DNA of 64,000 nt from Raphanus sativus (GCF_000801105.2 NC_079514.1:29871075-29935074), one strand, 5' to 3'. Shown: positions 46,841-59,187, counted from the first letter of the stretch. A program made the numbers and translations. The notes: a model not told the origin generated them from the sequence alone.

Positions 46841-48889
46841 ATGATCACTTCGCTCAGTAATTCTCAAATGAATGAAGTTTTGCGCAGAGGCAAACACACA
46901 CTCAGCGTCAAACAGTACCAATCTCTCTTGAACCACTATGCAGCCACTCAATCACTCTCCAAAACCAAGGCTCTACACTGCCACGTCATCACCAACGGTC
47001 GAGTCTCCGACCACATTCTCTCGACCCTCTCCGTCACATACGCTCTATGCGGCCACATCGCCTATGCACGCAACCTGTTCGACGTAATGCCTCAAAGCTC
47101 TCTGCTTTCTTACAACATCGTCATCAGAATGTACGTGCGCGACGGGATGTATCAAGACGCTGTCGACACGTTCGTTAAGATGGTCGGAGAGGGAACTAAG
47201 TGTCGTCCCGATGGTTATACGTACCCTTTTGTTGCCAAAGCTGCTGGAGAGTTAAAGTCTGTGCCTTTAGGGTTGGCTGTTCACGGGAGGGTATTGAGGA
47301 GCTGGTTTGGTACGGATAAGTATGTGCAGAACGCGTTGCTCGCGATGTACATGAGCTTTGGGAGGGTTGAGATGGCGAGGAGAGTGTTTGATGTGATGAT
47401 GAACAGAGATGTGATTTCTTGGAACACGATGATTAGTGGGTTTTATAGGAATGGTTATATGAGTGATGCTTTGATGATGTTTGATCGGATGGTTAGTGAG
47501 GGTGTTGATGCTGACCACGCTACTGTTGTTTCCATGTTGCCTGTTTGTGGCCACTTGAAGGATCTTGAAATGGGGAGGAGTGTTCATAAGCTTGTGGAAG
47601 AGAAGCGGTTGGGGGATAAGATAGAGGTGAAGAATGCGTTGGTGAACATGTATTTGAAATGTGGTCGTATGGACGAGGCTAGGTTTGTGTTTGATAGGAT
47701 GGAGCGCAGGGATGTGATCACATGGACTTGTATGATTAACGGATATACAGAAGATGGGGATGTGATTAACGCTTTGGAGTTGTGTAGGTTGATGCAGTTT
47801 GATGGCGTGAGACCTAATGATGTGACTGTAGCTTCTCTTGTGTCAGCTTGTGGTGATGCTTTGGAGGTGAACGATGGTAAATGTTTACATGGTTGGGCGA
47901 TAAGGCAAAGGGTTTTCTCCAGTGTCATCATAGAAACTTCTCTGATCAGCATGTATGCTAAATGCAATCGAGTAGACCTTTGCTTCAAAGTCTTCTCTGG
48001 GGCTTCAAAAAACCAGACAGGTCCCTGGAGTGCGATCATTGCCGGTTGTGTACATAATGAACTTATGAGTGACGCGTTATATCTCTTCAAAGGGATGCGA
48101 CGGGAAGATATTGAACCGAACATTGCTACACTAAACAGTCTCCTTCCAGCATATGCAGCTTTGGCAGATCTGCGCCAAGCAATGGACATTCATTGCTACC
48201 TAACCAAAACCGGGTTTATGTCAAGCCTTGATGCAGCTACAGGGCTGGTTCATCTTTACTCAAAGTGTGGAACTTTAGACTCCGCCCACAAGATATTTGA
48301 TGGGATCCAGGAGAAGCACAAGAGCAAAGATATAGTTCTATGGGGTGCATTGATCTCTGGCTACGGGATGCACGGAGATGGCCATAACGCGCTGCAAATT
48401 TTCATGGAAATGGTTCGGTCTGGTGTGACGCCGAACGAAATCACATTTACTTCTGCCTTAAACGCTTGCAGCCATTCCGGTTTGGTTGAACAAGGCTTGA
48501 CACTGTTCAGGTTTATGCTTGAGCATCATAAGAAGATAGCTCGATCAAACCATTACACTTGCATGGTTGATCTTCTTGGTCGAGCAGGTCGGTTAGAAGA
48601 AGCATACAATCTCATTACAACAATTCCGTTTGAACCAACCTCAACTGTTTGGGGTGCATTGCTCGCTGCATGTGTCACACATGAGAATGTCCAGCTTGGA
48701 GAAGTTGCAGCAAACAAGCTGTTTGAGCTAGAACCAGAGAACACAGGAAATTACGTGTTGTTGGCAAATATCTATGCGGCTTTGGGACGATGGAAAGATA
48801 TGGAGAAGGTGAGGAAAATGATGGAGGACGTTGGATTGAGAAAGAAACCAGGTCACAGCACGATCGAGTTCAGAAGTAACTCATGCTAA
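46841..48889 (+). CDS. pentatricopeptide repeat protein, PLS class with E domain
   Basis: 682 residues without introns. PPR proteins bind organelle RNA, and the PLS class mostly guides C-to-U editing. Repeats of about 31-36 residues run from residue 60 to 600; signatures include NALLAMYMSFGRVEMARRVF, VISWNTMISGFYRNG, ALVNMYLKCGRMDEARFVF and VITWTCMINGYTEDG. The end (WGALLAACVTHENVQLGEVA, then YVLLANIYAALGRW and KKPGHSTIEF) is an E-type domain; no DYW domain follows. The N-terminus is moderately basic and hydroxylated, as in organelle transit peptides, but the organelle is not decided. Position between AHP3 and EDL2 matches At5g39350. It converges with the next gene, 343 bp apart. Confidence 0.93.
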   Translation: MITSLSNSQMNEVLRRGKHTLSVKQYQSLLNHYAATQSLSKTKALHCHVITNGRVSDHILSTLSVTYALCGHIAYARNLFDVMPQSSLLSYNIVIRMYVRDGMYQDAVDTFVKMVGEGTKCRPDGYTYPFVAKAAGELKSVPLGLAVHGRVLRSWFGTDKYVQNALLAMYMSFGRVEMARRVFDVMMNRDVISWNTMISGFYRNGYMSDALMMFDRMVSEGVDADHATVVSMLPVCGHLKDLEMGRSVHKLVEEKRLGDKIEVKNALVNMYLKCGRMDEARFVFDRMERRDVITWTCMINGYTEDGDVINALELCRLMQFDGVRPNDVTVASLVSACGDALEVNDGKCLHGWAIRQRVFSSVIIETSLISMYAKCNRVDLCFKVFSGASKNQTGPWSAIIAGCVHNELMSDALYLFKGMRREDIEPNIATLNSLLPAYAALADLRQAMDIHCYLTKTGFMSSLDAATGLVHLYSKCGTLDSAHKIFDGIQEKHKSKDIVLWGALISGYGMHGDGHNALQIFMEMVRSGVTPNEITFTSALNACSHSGLVEQGLTLFRFMLEHHKKIARSNHYTCMVDLLGRAGRLEEAYNLITTIPFEPTSTVWGALLAACVTHENVQLGEVAANKLFELEPENTGNYVLLANIYAALGRWKDMEKVRKMMEDVGLRKKPGHSTIEFRSNSC

Positions 48890-49232
48890 TGTAAGATGAG
48901 CTAGACAATGATTATGAACAGAAGTTACATCAAACATTTGTTATATCATTTTTGTCAGCGAAATGCTATAAGGTATGTAAAAAGACATCTAAAGAAGAGT
49001 TCCTAGATTTATTTGGGTCAACTAATGATAAATTTAGCACAAGCAAATGTTGTTCATACACATTCATGAACTGTGACAATAAATAGTTTGCACAACAATG
49101 ATAAGACTGAGAATCTGAAGTTGCCACAACTTCACACCAGCTCTATGCAAAAGTGATGACCCAAGTCTAGCAGTAACAACAATTCACCAGCAGAAAATAC
49201 ATTAACGACAGCTTCAAGCAACTTGTATAGAG

Positions 49233-49985
49233 TCACTGAACCTCTGATGCTCCTTCAGAATCAGACAAAGGTAAGAGTGTACAAACTCCAAGCATATGCC
49301 CATTGAGGCAAACATAATACTCAATGCTGTCTTCATAAGCCCCCAATCTACAGCTAGCGCTCTGTGGTATCATCCTCGCCTGAAGCATACTCCACAGCTT
49401 CGCTTTGCAATAAGGACAAACCTCTGTGGGATGAAACGACGTCCCTTTCCTGATGAGCAGCTTCCTCACCTTTGACATCGAAAACGATTTGAAGATCCCA
49501 CGGAAGAAACCCAAATCACCATCTTCTCCTCCTTGGTCCAAATGCTCACAAGGGTCAGAAACATACAGAATGTCATCGTTTCGACACTGGGGAGGGAGGA
49601 AGCTCCTTCCTGAAGTTCTAGAGAAACGTGTCCTGTGAACAAAGTGACCAGGGACTTGAACATCGCTAAAGAGCCCACCTTTACTTGAACCTGAGCAGTA
49701 AATCAAAAGCTTCCCAAGAGCTCTCCAACTACCATCAACACTGTGGCTACCACTAGACTGGAGATCACACATCATCTTGGGCGCTCTGGCTCTACAGAAC
49801 TCTTTCCACAGTAGTCTCTTAGCAAGATCATCAAACCATTTGCAGACACAAGACAGAGTGGCGATTACATTAGGGTTCCAGTTAAGATGCTGAACCATAA
49901 GGAACAGTACTTCTTCACTAAGATGTCCTTTCGTGCAATGACAAGTCGCCGAGTGAACACAACGGTACTGCTTCGCTATTATCAT
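49233..49985 (-). CDS. EDL2: EID1-like F-box protein 2
   Basis: 250 residues, single coding exon. The F-box is near residues 20-65 (HLSEEVLFLMVQHLNWNP, then LSCVCKWFDDLAKRLLW). The rest is the EID1-type C-terminus with HFVHRTRFSRTSGRSFLP, a CPYCKAKLW pair of Cys and YYVCLNGHMLGVC. EID1 itself is an SCF component that limits phytochrome A signalling; EDL2's targets are not known to me. A 5' UTR intron is likely: donor TAAG|GTGAGA at 50236 and acceptor CTTGCTAG about 8 bp before the ATG. Position matches At5g39360. A SINE lies about 0.5 kb upstream of the probable first exon. Confidence 0.9.
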   Translation of the reverse strand: MIIAKQYRCVHSATCHCTKGHLSEEVLFLMVQHLNWNPNVIATLSCVCKWFDDLAKRLLWKEFCRARAPKMMCDLQSSGSHSVDGSWRALGKLLIYCSGSSKGGLFSDVQVPGHFVHRTRFSRTSGRSFLPPQCRNDDILYVSDPCEHLDQGGEDGDLGFFRGIFKSFSMSKVRKLLIRKGTSFHPTEVCPYCKAKLWSMLQARMIPQSASCRLGAYEDSIEYYVCLNGHMLGVCTLLPLSDSEGASEVQ

Positions 49986-50236
49986 CCTCTAAGCCTAGCA
50001 AGAGGTAAACAGTAAGCCTTAACCTCACTAAACAAATGCATTTGAGTAAAAGCAAGAAACTTTCAACTAATTGGTAAAGTGAACAAATCAAAGATGCATT
50101 CTTTATATATATAAACAGTCTTAAGAAACCAAATTCGTTTTCTTGTTCAACCTTTAAAGATACCCACATAACCAAAAAATCAAAATAGCCAAGATCTATA
50201 ACACTCCTTACTTCAAAGATAAGGGACATCTCACCT

Positions 50237-51899
50237 TAGCTTACACCAATCTATTACACAAGAGGTTCAGTAAAGTGTAAAGGTGGGAGCTTTGAGCTGA
50301 ATCGAGAGTATACTAGTTTTAGGGTTTTGCTGGAGCGACCATGAAACATAGAGAAGAAGAGGAGAAAAGGGTTAGCATTTCAACTGATTTAGATACTTCC
50401 CAGCAAGACCCAGAGAGAAAAGATTTAAACTTTGATTAAAGAATGAAGAAGATGAGGTGATGCATGCAGAGAGAGAGGGTCCTATCGAGAAGCAAGCAAG
50501 CAAAGCAAAGCAAATCTGCTTCTTTCCTAATTTTATTTTTTTCTGATTGTTTTCTATGTAAGTGGGAAATGTACGTTTGTCTGCGATTCTAAGGGTTATG
50601 TTAAAGTACGGTAAGGTGTACGGTGTGGTGTGCCTGATCTGTTTTGATTGGAGCTGATCCTACAAAGAGTTGGTGACTCCGTTAACGTTAACGGCAACGG
50701 CGGCGCATTTTAAAATTACATTTGTTTTTCAGTTAATGTGAAGTTAATTTTTTTTTTTTTTTTTTTTTTTGATAACCGGTGGGGTTCCCAGGCGGTAAGC
50801 CCAGACTAATCCCCACGAGGCCTTCCATCCGGCCACGCACGGTTATAGGCGGGAAGGTGGCCAAGACGACTCGAACCCAGGGCGGGCACTCCAGCTGCAA
50901 TTCCATTACCACTAGGCCAAGAGCTCTTGGTTAATGTGAAGTTAAATTAGTTCCATCTACTGATTTGTCTCCATTATAGCTGAATTTCCAATTTACAAAA
51001 AAAATTGGGAAAAGGTTGAAAAAGTGGAGAAAAGATGTTGACAATAAAAGAGAGTTTTTGAAACATGTTAAAATGTGAAAAGACAAGATAAAAGAGTAGG
51101 TTACAGTAACTAAAGCAAGGAAAGTGAGTTAGAACTTAGCATCATGATTATGCATTAAACCATCCAGTTAGAGTTGGATTACAATATAAATATATAATCA
51201 TGTATTCATGTATTCATGTATTCATGTTAAATAGTGTCTTGCCAATTTGTTCTACTATGAACATCAGTTGTTTCAGATGTACAAGAGGAAAGTATTGTAG
51301 GATATGAAATCTCTCTAGAAAAAGATGGTTGGTAGATTGAACTGATGTTAATAATATTAGAAGAAAGATCTGAGGCTGTTAATAAGTCTAATGGTATTGG
51401 TGAACACATAAAGTCATAAGGACATTGATATTCATTCTTTTTGTTGAAAAAATTAAGTGGATATGGACATGTAAACTTTCTCCATTGGCTTTGATTCATC
51501 TCCTCCTAGTAAGCAAATCCAATTAATGCATTGATGAAATTTTTAACAAACAATTGGTGCATTGTGATCGATCACATGTTTAGCATATCAGAAGGAATAT
51601 CTTTTGTCGGTTTGTGGATCCGGTTTACTATCCGGTTTGTTCAGAAAGAAAAAAAATCTGTAGAAGAAAACAACAACCAATAAGAAATGAAAATGTAAAG
51701 AAAACTAGTCTTTTTTGTCTGTACAAAACCGAACACATCCAAATGAGACCAACAAACTGGTTCAGAAGAACCAAAACTAAACACATAACACAATCCATCA
51801 GAGTATTATTCACAAAGCACCATATCAATATTTGGCTGAGACATCAGACATCATATCCTTAATATGAATGCATTAAACAATCTTTCTTGAAGTTCCACA
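50237..51899. other. EDL2 upstream region and intergenic spacer
   Basis: Includes the likely EDL2 first exon (to about 50500, with a GAGAGAGAG and GCAAGCAAGCAAAGC repeat), the SINE at 50748-50929 and AT-rich spacer with ATTCATGTATTCATGTATTC near 51200. An open 90-codon minus frame (51499-51227) has no recognised family. Confidence 0.45.
50748..50929 (-). mobile_element. tRNA-derived SINE (182 bp) with 16-bp target duplication
   Basis: On the minus strand it starts CCAAGAGCTCTTGGCCTAGT, has a box A-like TGGCCTAGTGG and box B-like GGGTTCGAGTCG, and ends CACCGGTTATC plus a long A tail (the plus-strand T run at 50748-50770). A perfect 16-bp duplication GTTAATGTGAAGTTAA flanks it (50732-50747 and 50930-50945). 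The intact boxes, tail and duplication mark a young pol III SINE insertion. It lies upstream of EDL2. Confidence 0.93.
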
Positions 51900-53503
51900 T
51901 CAAACCGGGCTCGAGTTAACAGTTTCTGCATACAAAACCAAAACCAATTCAACTACTATTAAGATTCAAATGTTAGTTTTTGCTCATGCTCAAGGCACAT
52001 ACCAGAGTTAGCAGCAGGAGGTTTAGATTCTTGAAGAGAGATGACAGTTTCGAAAGCACCAACCAAAGCTTTAACTTTGCTTTTTCTAGCTTCAACAAGT
52101 TTACTCGCTGTTTCTTCAATGACATTGTTGAGTAGTCCCTGTGCATCTTTCTCCTGAACATCTTGATGCCTCAACACAACTTTTTCACCATCTTCGTCTT
52201 CTTCTTCATCTTCTTTGACATCTTCCCTCTTCTTAAAGCTTCTTCTGACTTGTGCATCTTGCGCTTTGTCTTCCCCAAGATCTCTTCCTCTTCTAAACTT
52301 GAGCTTCCTTGCACTCTCACCCACATCATCAGCATCCACAACTTTTCCTCTCCTGAAATGTAGTTTCCGAGCAGCTTCCTCTGCAGACTCTCCTTCCTTT
52401 CTCACTCTTGTTTTCCTCTCTCCATTGATGGAGGCTCCAGTCTCTTCTTCTACTAAGCTCTCAGCTTCGTTGCTTCCTGAAGGGTAATCATACTCCTCTG
52501 TTTCTGAAACAGGACACTCATCATCTTTCTCAGTTGACTGAGTCTGTAGAAGATGAGGAAAAGGTTCAGCAACGGACTGCTGATTCTGATCATCTTCAGA
52601 GACACCTTTGCTCTTTGTTTCCATTTCCACAACGTGCAATGTTTTCTCCTCCACTGGATAACCATCTATCTCCTTGTTAGACTCGTCACTGCGCTTCACA
52701 CGTCTTAGTTTCTGAATCGAGGATGAAGCGGATGCAGTCTTTAAGCTCTGACTCTTCTTCAAACTCGAAGTTCCAGCTAGTCTCAATCTAGGAGAAAGTG
52801 AAGCTCTTGGAGTCACTTTTGTTTGAACCTTCTTTAAAACAACTCTAGATGAAGCTGTAGCCTTCTTCATCTTTGCATCTTCACTTCTTGATCCCACTTT
52901 GGGTTTCAGAACTGAAGAAGAAGCAACTTTCTCGCTGTTTACTTTAGATTTAGACGTTGCTAGTGCTGAATAAGATTTCTTCAAGACCTTCGGCTTCACA
53001 GCATCAACACTACGAGATCCAGAATCTGGTGAAGGTCTAAGCTTAGAACTCGATGTCACTTTCTTCTTCATTGTCTTCACAGGAGTTTCATCACCAGATG
53101 GTATTGGCTTCTTAATCCCACTAGAGACACCACCACCACTCACTTGATGCTTCACAACCTCTCTCTTGATCACCATCTCAGAAGAAGAAGAATCACCATC
53201 AGGAGTGACCTTCTTCGTAGTAGCCTTCTTGGTTCTCAACAAACCAGGCTTCAAAGTTTCGTCGACCAAAGCATCATCATCCCCTTTCTTGAAGATCTTT
53301 CTGTTAGCGGAACGCCATGGTTTCTCCAGCGTCACCTGCCTCTTGCCGTACTTGCAGATATCATGGCAAGAACCGGTGGATGCTCTGAGGTAACGAGGGA
53401 TCTCTTTCTCAAAAGGCTTTGATGCTTTTGCCTTCCCCGTAGAGTCTCTCCTTCCCATCATCTCAGGCGTTCCAAAGCTACTCACACTGTCTTCTTCATC
53501 CAT
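51900..53503 (-). CDS. plant calmodulin-binding domain protein
   Basis: Two exons, 53503-52003 and 51925-51900, joined by TCTG|GTATGT and TATGCAG, encode 508 residues. Without splicing the frame runs on to 51959 with an unrelated tail, so the 26-nt last exon (residues end ETVNSSPV) is preferred; length then agrees with Arabidopsis At5g39380. The middle is rich in Lys, Ser and Thr and probably disordered. The C-terminal calmodulin-binding domain includes ARKLHFRRGK and ARKLKFRRGR, then ETASKLVEARKSKVKALVGA and FETVISLQE, a basic amphipathic helix. Upstream signals (acceptor GTGAACAG at 53531 and a donor near 54309) suggest a 5' UTR intron. Function beyond calcium/calmodulin binding is unknown. 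Confidence 0.9.
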
Positions 53504-55304
53504 TTAATTAAAAACACAACAAGACACAAACCTGTTCACATTTTCAAACACAAGACACCAAAATCAATTACTATTTCATATAATAGTCTATATACAAACA
53601 AGAAAAAGTTTTTTTTTTCTTTTTGTCACTAAATCAATATAGCATTGATTACAACAACAAACAACAAAACAGATCAGAGGATTAAACACAAGAGCAACCA
53701 CTAACAGAAACCAAAACTCAAACTAAAAATAGACTATGTCATAAAGATGAGAACATTATCCACCACAAGAAGCCAAAACTAACTGAAACAAACGTTTTTC
53801 TGCACTAACATACCTAACAAAGGATTTCAAAATCTAGTTGAACAGCTTTGGATTTTGGCTTACCAAGAGATCAAATCTGATAAACAGCAAGAAGGGGTCA
53901 GAGAATAAGCTATATGTAAAAAAATGGAGAAATGATTCGGAAACTAAGCAAACAATGTCATGAGAGACAGAGACAAATGCGATTCTCTAAATAATTAAAT
54001 AAAGGGAACCCGAATGGATCGCATTTAAAGAGAAGTTTTCATCTTGAAGCATTCATTTTTTTTTCTTTTTCCTGAGAATAATCAAAACCAAAGACCCACA
54101 AAATAAAGCATAAGATCCAACTCTTACGTTTCTATTGAAAATTGGAAAATACTAGAAAATATCGGATTCGAAGGAAACCCATTTTCGCAGTAACCGATTA
54201 AATGCCTCCCACGATCAGAAACTTCAATGGGGGGAAATAATTTTCAAAATTAGAAGAAAATATCAAAAAAAAAAAGCAGAGAAATAAATCAAATAATAAT
54301 AATTCACCTTTGTGTTTCAGAAGAACTGTTCAAAAGAAAAGCAAAAGACTTTTTTGACAAAACAATGATTTAAAACACGGGAGAAGAAGAAAAAGGTGCA
54401 GAATTTACGAGTCCTTTTCTTCTGGGTCGGTGTTCCGTGTTCGTCGAGATCGTGCAACCAACTAAAAGAAGAAGAAGAAGAAAAAAAAAAACTTTTCTTT
54501 AGGTTATTTAACGAAGGTGGTGGTGAGGGCTTTTCTTCGTCTCCTTGCTTTCCGCGTTTGTCGCAGAATTTAGAAGGGCAGTTTAATAATAATGTTACCT
54601 CCCTTTTTCTCCTCTATTCCTCCTAGATTTTAGATAGAGAAAGTTGTGTGGACCTTGTGGGGTTATCATAAAGTACAGATCTTTACTTTTCAGCACATGG
54701 TTTGGTTTTCCTCTGTTTTTGCTTAAGTAAGACCGAACCAGGACGAGATGTTTGGGGTTTACACGTAACCAAGATCCAAACCGGACTTGAACCAAAATAA
54801 ATAAGGAAAAATCTTAAATTAAAATATGAATATAAAAAGTTACATGGAATTGACCATTTTCTATAAGTTTTAAGATACTCTTCCACTTTTATGAAGCCAA
54901 AATTTAGAAATTTTGGTAAAATTGCTAAAATATCTTTAAAACTTTAATGGCAAAATAAATGGTAACTATAATTGTCTTACAAAGTACTATATAATTTAAT
55001 ATAGTGTGACTTATGTGGTTTAAATTTGTAATTTTGTACCTGTCAATAATAATATTTCGTATGAAAATAAGTTAATCTCGCATACGAAGAAAATAATCCA
55101 CCAATACTTTGTAATAGTTTATTAACATTTTTTTAGTTTTATGTTCTATATTAATTCTAGTAAAGGATGTTGTTTATGGGTTATTGAGTTATGATGTTTT
55201 ATGGTTTTGATTTTGTAAAATTCCATTTTTTGCTATAATATTTGTTTCTAAAATGCTAATTTTATTTTAATTTGTGTAGTTAATGTCTTCTCATTTATAT
55301 GGTA
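53504..55304. other. upstream region of the calmodulin-binding gene, then spacer
   Basis: Contains the probable 5' UTR intron and first exon (to about 54420, with a GAAGAAGAAG stretch at 54460-54480). After 54650 the sequence becomes AT-rich spacer. No other gene is recognised. Confidence 0.45.
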
Positions 55305-56948
55305 CTAGGTGATTTTCCTGTGCTCATGCACGATTATAAATATCTATAATGTAAATATACTATAATAACTAATTGCTATTTACTTTAATTTTATATTAAT
55401 TTATAATTTTATGCATAATTTATATTAATAAAATTATATTATTTTAATTAGACATACGATTTTAGATATGTTGTAGGTTGTCATTTTTGTTGTTTTTACA
55501 ATCGATTTAGTTGTCATTTGGATATATTGGTTTGCATTATTTCTTTGAATTCAATTATAATATTTTTTATTCTAAATATATTAAAATTTTGATTAATTTT
55601 CTTGTTTTCATTTAGGTTGGTTGGTTGTTTATCTTATATATGTAATAATTTTTAGAATGATTATTTACAAATTAAGATATATTGTGCTTAGAATGAAATA
55701 AAAGATAAACTAAAGTGTCGGTTTCCAAATTAAATAAATTAATATAACGATGATATTATAAAGTCTCATGCCTACATATATAAACTTTACAAAAGAACTA
55801 AATTGTAACCATTGGTTAATATTTTATTTTCATTTGTTAGTATATTTTGAACCATCCTATAATTTATATTTATAAAATTAATTATTGCCATTAAATTATA
55901 TATTCTTATTGTAGTTTAATCTATGCTATTAGATATAAGTTGGATTAGTCTAGTTACTCATGTTGTGAGTAAATTAAGTTGCATATATTGTTTCAAATTC
56001 AAACTAAAATATAATTATTGTTGATATAGTTAAGTCATATAAAATTAATTTTATTTATCATTTAATGTGCATGTATTTTCATATATTTATCAATGATCAA
56101 CTGATATATTCTGTTAAAGTATATCATGTTATTTTAATTTAAAAATATTTTGTAATTATTTGATCAAAAATGTTTACTGTTAAAAATCTATCTTTCATTT
56201 TCTAATATCTTTTAAAAATAAACAGTAAAAAATTGTGATTTTATTTGAGAAATTACACTATATAAGTAAAATATAATTTATAGATAATTTTCTGTAATTT
56301 AAAGATATTATAGTCAAATAAATATATGACAATAAATAAAAAATCAATAATACTAATTATAAACAATTTTAGTCAATTAACAATATATTTGTTTATGTTA
56401 CTTAATTATTTTATGTAATTATCTAAGAATATAATATATATATATATATATTTATATTACTTTGAAATTTTATTTTTTTTGTAAATTATTTTCTAAATAT
56501 TTGAACAAAAAATTATGTTTTAAAATAAATAATATTTATTTTCTAATATCAGAGTTATCTATGTGAAATTTTCTTTATGAAATCACATTATATACAAATA
56601 TATATTTTCATCTAAGAAAATATAGATATAAATAAAGTATTTAATTACTTCAAAATTATATTTTATGTTATTTTTTTAATTGGAACATTACTATTTTGTG
56701 AACTTTTCTTTTTAATGAAATCATATTTTATTTTTCGTTTTTTAATTTGCTTTTAAACTTTATAAATGTTTCTTTTTTATTATATATGTTATTTGGAAAA
56801 AATTAAAAAGGAAACTAAATAAAAAATCAATAAAGTATTTAATTGTAATAATTTTAATTCATTAAATGTATTTGTGTAATCAACTATCGTGAGAGTTAAC
56901 GTGAGTGCGACACACAGAAAACTGACTTCTCAAATAATATTATAGAGA
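55305..56948 (-). mobile_element. non-autonomous Helitron (1.64 kb)
   Basis: On the minus strand it starts TCTCTATAATATTATTTGAG (plus 56948), a known crucifer Helitron 5' end style, followed by AAGTCAGTTTTCTGTGTG. It ends with hairpin GTGCATGAGCAC, then AGGAAAATCACCTAG at plus 55305-55308. Host A and T flank it. Interior is AT-rich with no coding sequence. Confidence 0.8.
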
Positions 56949-57640
56949 TTATAATTATGGTTTTGTACATTGTTTATTTTGGTTTATTATTGGTGTTTGT
57001 GAATTTTTGAAAATGCACAAATCACTTATAAACTTTCTGGATGTAATTTTAAAAAAAAATATTTTCACTTATATTTTTTTGACAACATCGAAAAAAACCT
57101 AAATAACTGGACCTACCGGTTCGGAAAATCAAAAAAGAGAGGTGGAATCAATATAAATCATAACTGAAAGAGAACTCCATATTTTCACTTATGTTAATAG
57201 ATATTAAATACATATATTGATATACTGTTTTTAAAAAAATATTATTTTCTTACCAATATTATTCTCCCACTCATACTTTTAGATTAATTTATATTTTATT
57301 TTTAAATTATTAGTTAAAGCTAAAACATCGTTTTGTGTAAGAGAAAAAAACCTAAAACATCGAAAGAGTAAAATTTATAAAATAATAAAATTCCAAAATT
57401 GAAAAAGTTACTGTTTAATACCATTCTAAAACTGCATTATTTAAAATATACTATAACTATGAGAATTTAATTTTCATTCATTTTATGTTAACACTCAAAA
57501 TTAAATAATAATTAAAAAAATTCTAAATAGCGTGAAAATCGGATAAATAACTGATTTAACCAACTTCATTTAGGAAAACACTATCATTGTTTTATTAAAT
57601 TACAAGCTTCAAAAATAAAAATTAATATTTATATATATAC

Positions 57641-57685
<45 letters not shown>

Positions 57686-57919
57686 TATATATATGTTAAA
57701 GATATTATCCTTATCTTCTATTCCTTTTTAATTATATAAAAGAAATTTGTTTTAATTAAACTATATGCTTAAAATATAAAACTGATATATATATATATAT
57801 TCCTTTTATATTATATTCCTTTTCATTTATATAAATGGAAATTAGTTTTTATTAAATTACATATTTTAAATTTAAATTTTATATATTTACGTGAAAGATG
57901 TTGCTTCTTTGATAATAAG
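56949..57919. other. AT-rich spacer with TA microsatellites
   Basis: TA-rich tracts lie at about 57635-57695 and 57785-57800. A duplicated phrase TTCCTTTTTA(A)TTATATAAA near 57721 and TTCCTTTTCATTTATATAAA near 57816 suggests a local duplication. No gene is seen. Confidence 0.4.
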
Positions 57920-58171
57920 ATGATTTTAAAACAAATGTTAGGAACCCTAAGTCTAAGTCTAAGGAGAGACGAAGCTATGCTGGGGAAGTTTATTGGAGAC
58001 GTGATTTTGATGTCGATGGATATATGTACCACTGGGATCCAATGGCTAACAGTTGGATATGTCGCTTACGGGGCAATCAAAATCTCTGAGATGCTGTCTC
58101 CTAGTAAGGAGTTGGAAAGTGATACGGAGAAGAAACTCAAGAACCTTGAAAAGGTTGATCCAAACCGTTAG
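57920..58171 (+). CDS. small hypothetical protein, perhaps a gene fragment
   Basis: 83 codons with clearly better base balance than the AT-rich surroundings. A likely start at the internal Met gives MLGKFIGDVILMSMDICTTG, a hydrophobic segment IQWLTVGYVAYGAI, then a charged tail KELESDTEKKLKNLEKVD. The layout suggests a small membrane-anchored protein or the N-terminus of one. I do not recognise the family. With no splice signals or neighbours to support it, it may be a stranded exon. Confidence 0.35.
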   Translation: MILKQMLGTLSLSLRRDEAMLGKFIGDVILMSMDICTTGIQWLTVGYVAYGAIKISEMLSPSKELESDTEKKLKNLEKVDPNR

Positions 58172-58565
58172 AGATGATATCTTTATGTCTATCGTTCTTG
58201 TTATCTCCATTATAGACAATTTTTAAGTGTTTTTAATTACCTTAAATTAATATAAGTTTTCAAAAGTTTGCTTTTGAAACCTTAGATAAAATACACAAGA
58301 TAATAATATTGAAGAAAAAAAATAAATGTTAACAAAAAAGTTAATAATAACATTTTAAAACAAATGTTAACAAAAAGTTAATAATAACATTTTGATAAGT
58401 AACTTCACTCGTTAAGATCCTCTAGACTATATTTGTGAAGTGATTTTGCCACATGTATTCTCTACAATTAATTTCACTAAACAAATATATATGATATAGC
58501 TACTAAAATTGATGACATGGCTTCCGGAAAAATATGACATAGATAATTTCATTTAATGTTGATTT
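58172..58565. other. spacer with short duplications
   Basis: AACAAAAAGTTAATAATAACATTTT is present twice, about 45 bp apart (near 58331 and 58368). No other feature is seen. Confidence 0.4.
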
Positions 58566-58750
58566 ATATTTTTGGCAAACTTATTAGAATATGGTAATAA
58601 TTCATATATTACATTTAATATTGATATTTTCTTAGCAAACTTATTAGAATATGGTAATAATTCATATATTATATTTAATATTGATATTTTTTTGGTAAAC
58701 TTTTTAAAATATGGTAATAGCTCATACATCATCAATAAAATAAATATATT
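58566..58750. repeat. three tandem units of about 63 bp
   Basis: Units start near 58566, 58629 and 58692, each with TTTTTGG(C/T)AAACTT.TTA, then ATATGGTAATA and TTCATATAT. The first two are nearly identical; the third is more diverged. Confidence 0.8.
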
Positions 58751-59136
58751 CATATATAACATTTCAAATTTCGAAATATTATTATTTATTGTATAATTAT
58801 ACAATTTGTATTACTAAAACGTTCAAAAATTTCTACAATTTTAAAAAAAATATATCTAATCGTAAGATTATTAGTTTCTTATTAGTTTTAAAAAAAATTG
58901 ATTTAATATATATAAAATGTATATTAAATATTAGTAATAAAATTATAAAATCTATAATATATAATAAATTTTATTTTTAAATATAGGTTAGATTTAAAAA
59001 AAAATTCTTAGTGTATATGGTGTAGGAAAATACCTAGTTATTATTGTAATTTAATGATTGTAAGAATCAACGTTGACATATAAAAATTTACTTTTAGATA
59101 ATATTATAGAAATTTCTTTAATATATATTTCATTCA

Positions 59137-59187
59137 AAAAAAAAAAAAAAAAAAAAAAAATTTAGCAAAAAAAAAAAAAAAAAAAAA
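59137..59187. repeat. A-rich low-complexity tract
   Basis: Two A runs (about 59137-59160 and 59167-59187) separated by TTTAGC. It could be the tail of a retroelement, but no body or target duplication is recognised to either side. Confidence 0.7.

Noticed and set aside
47584..48189. 201-codon minus-strand frame inside the PPR gene
   Set aside because: Antisense shadow of an intact PPR coding sequence.
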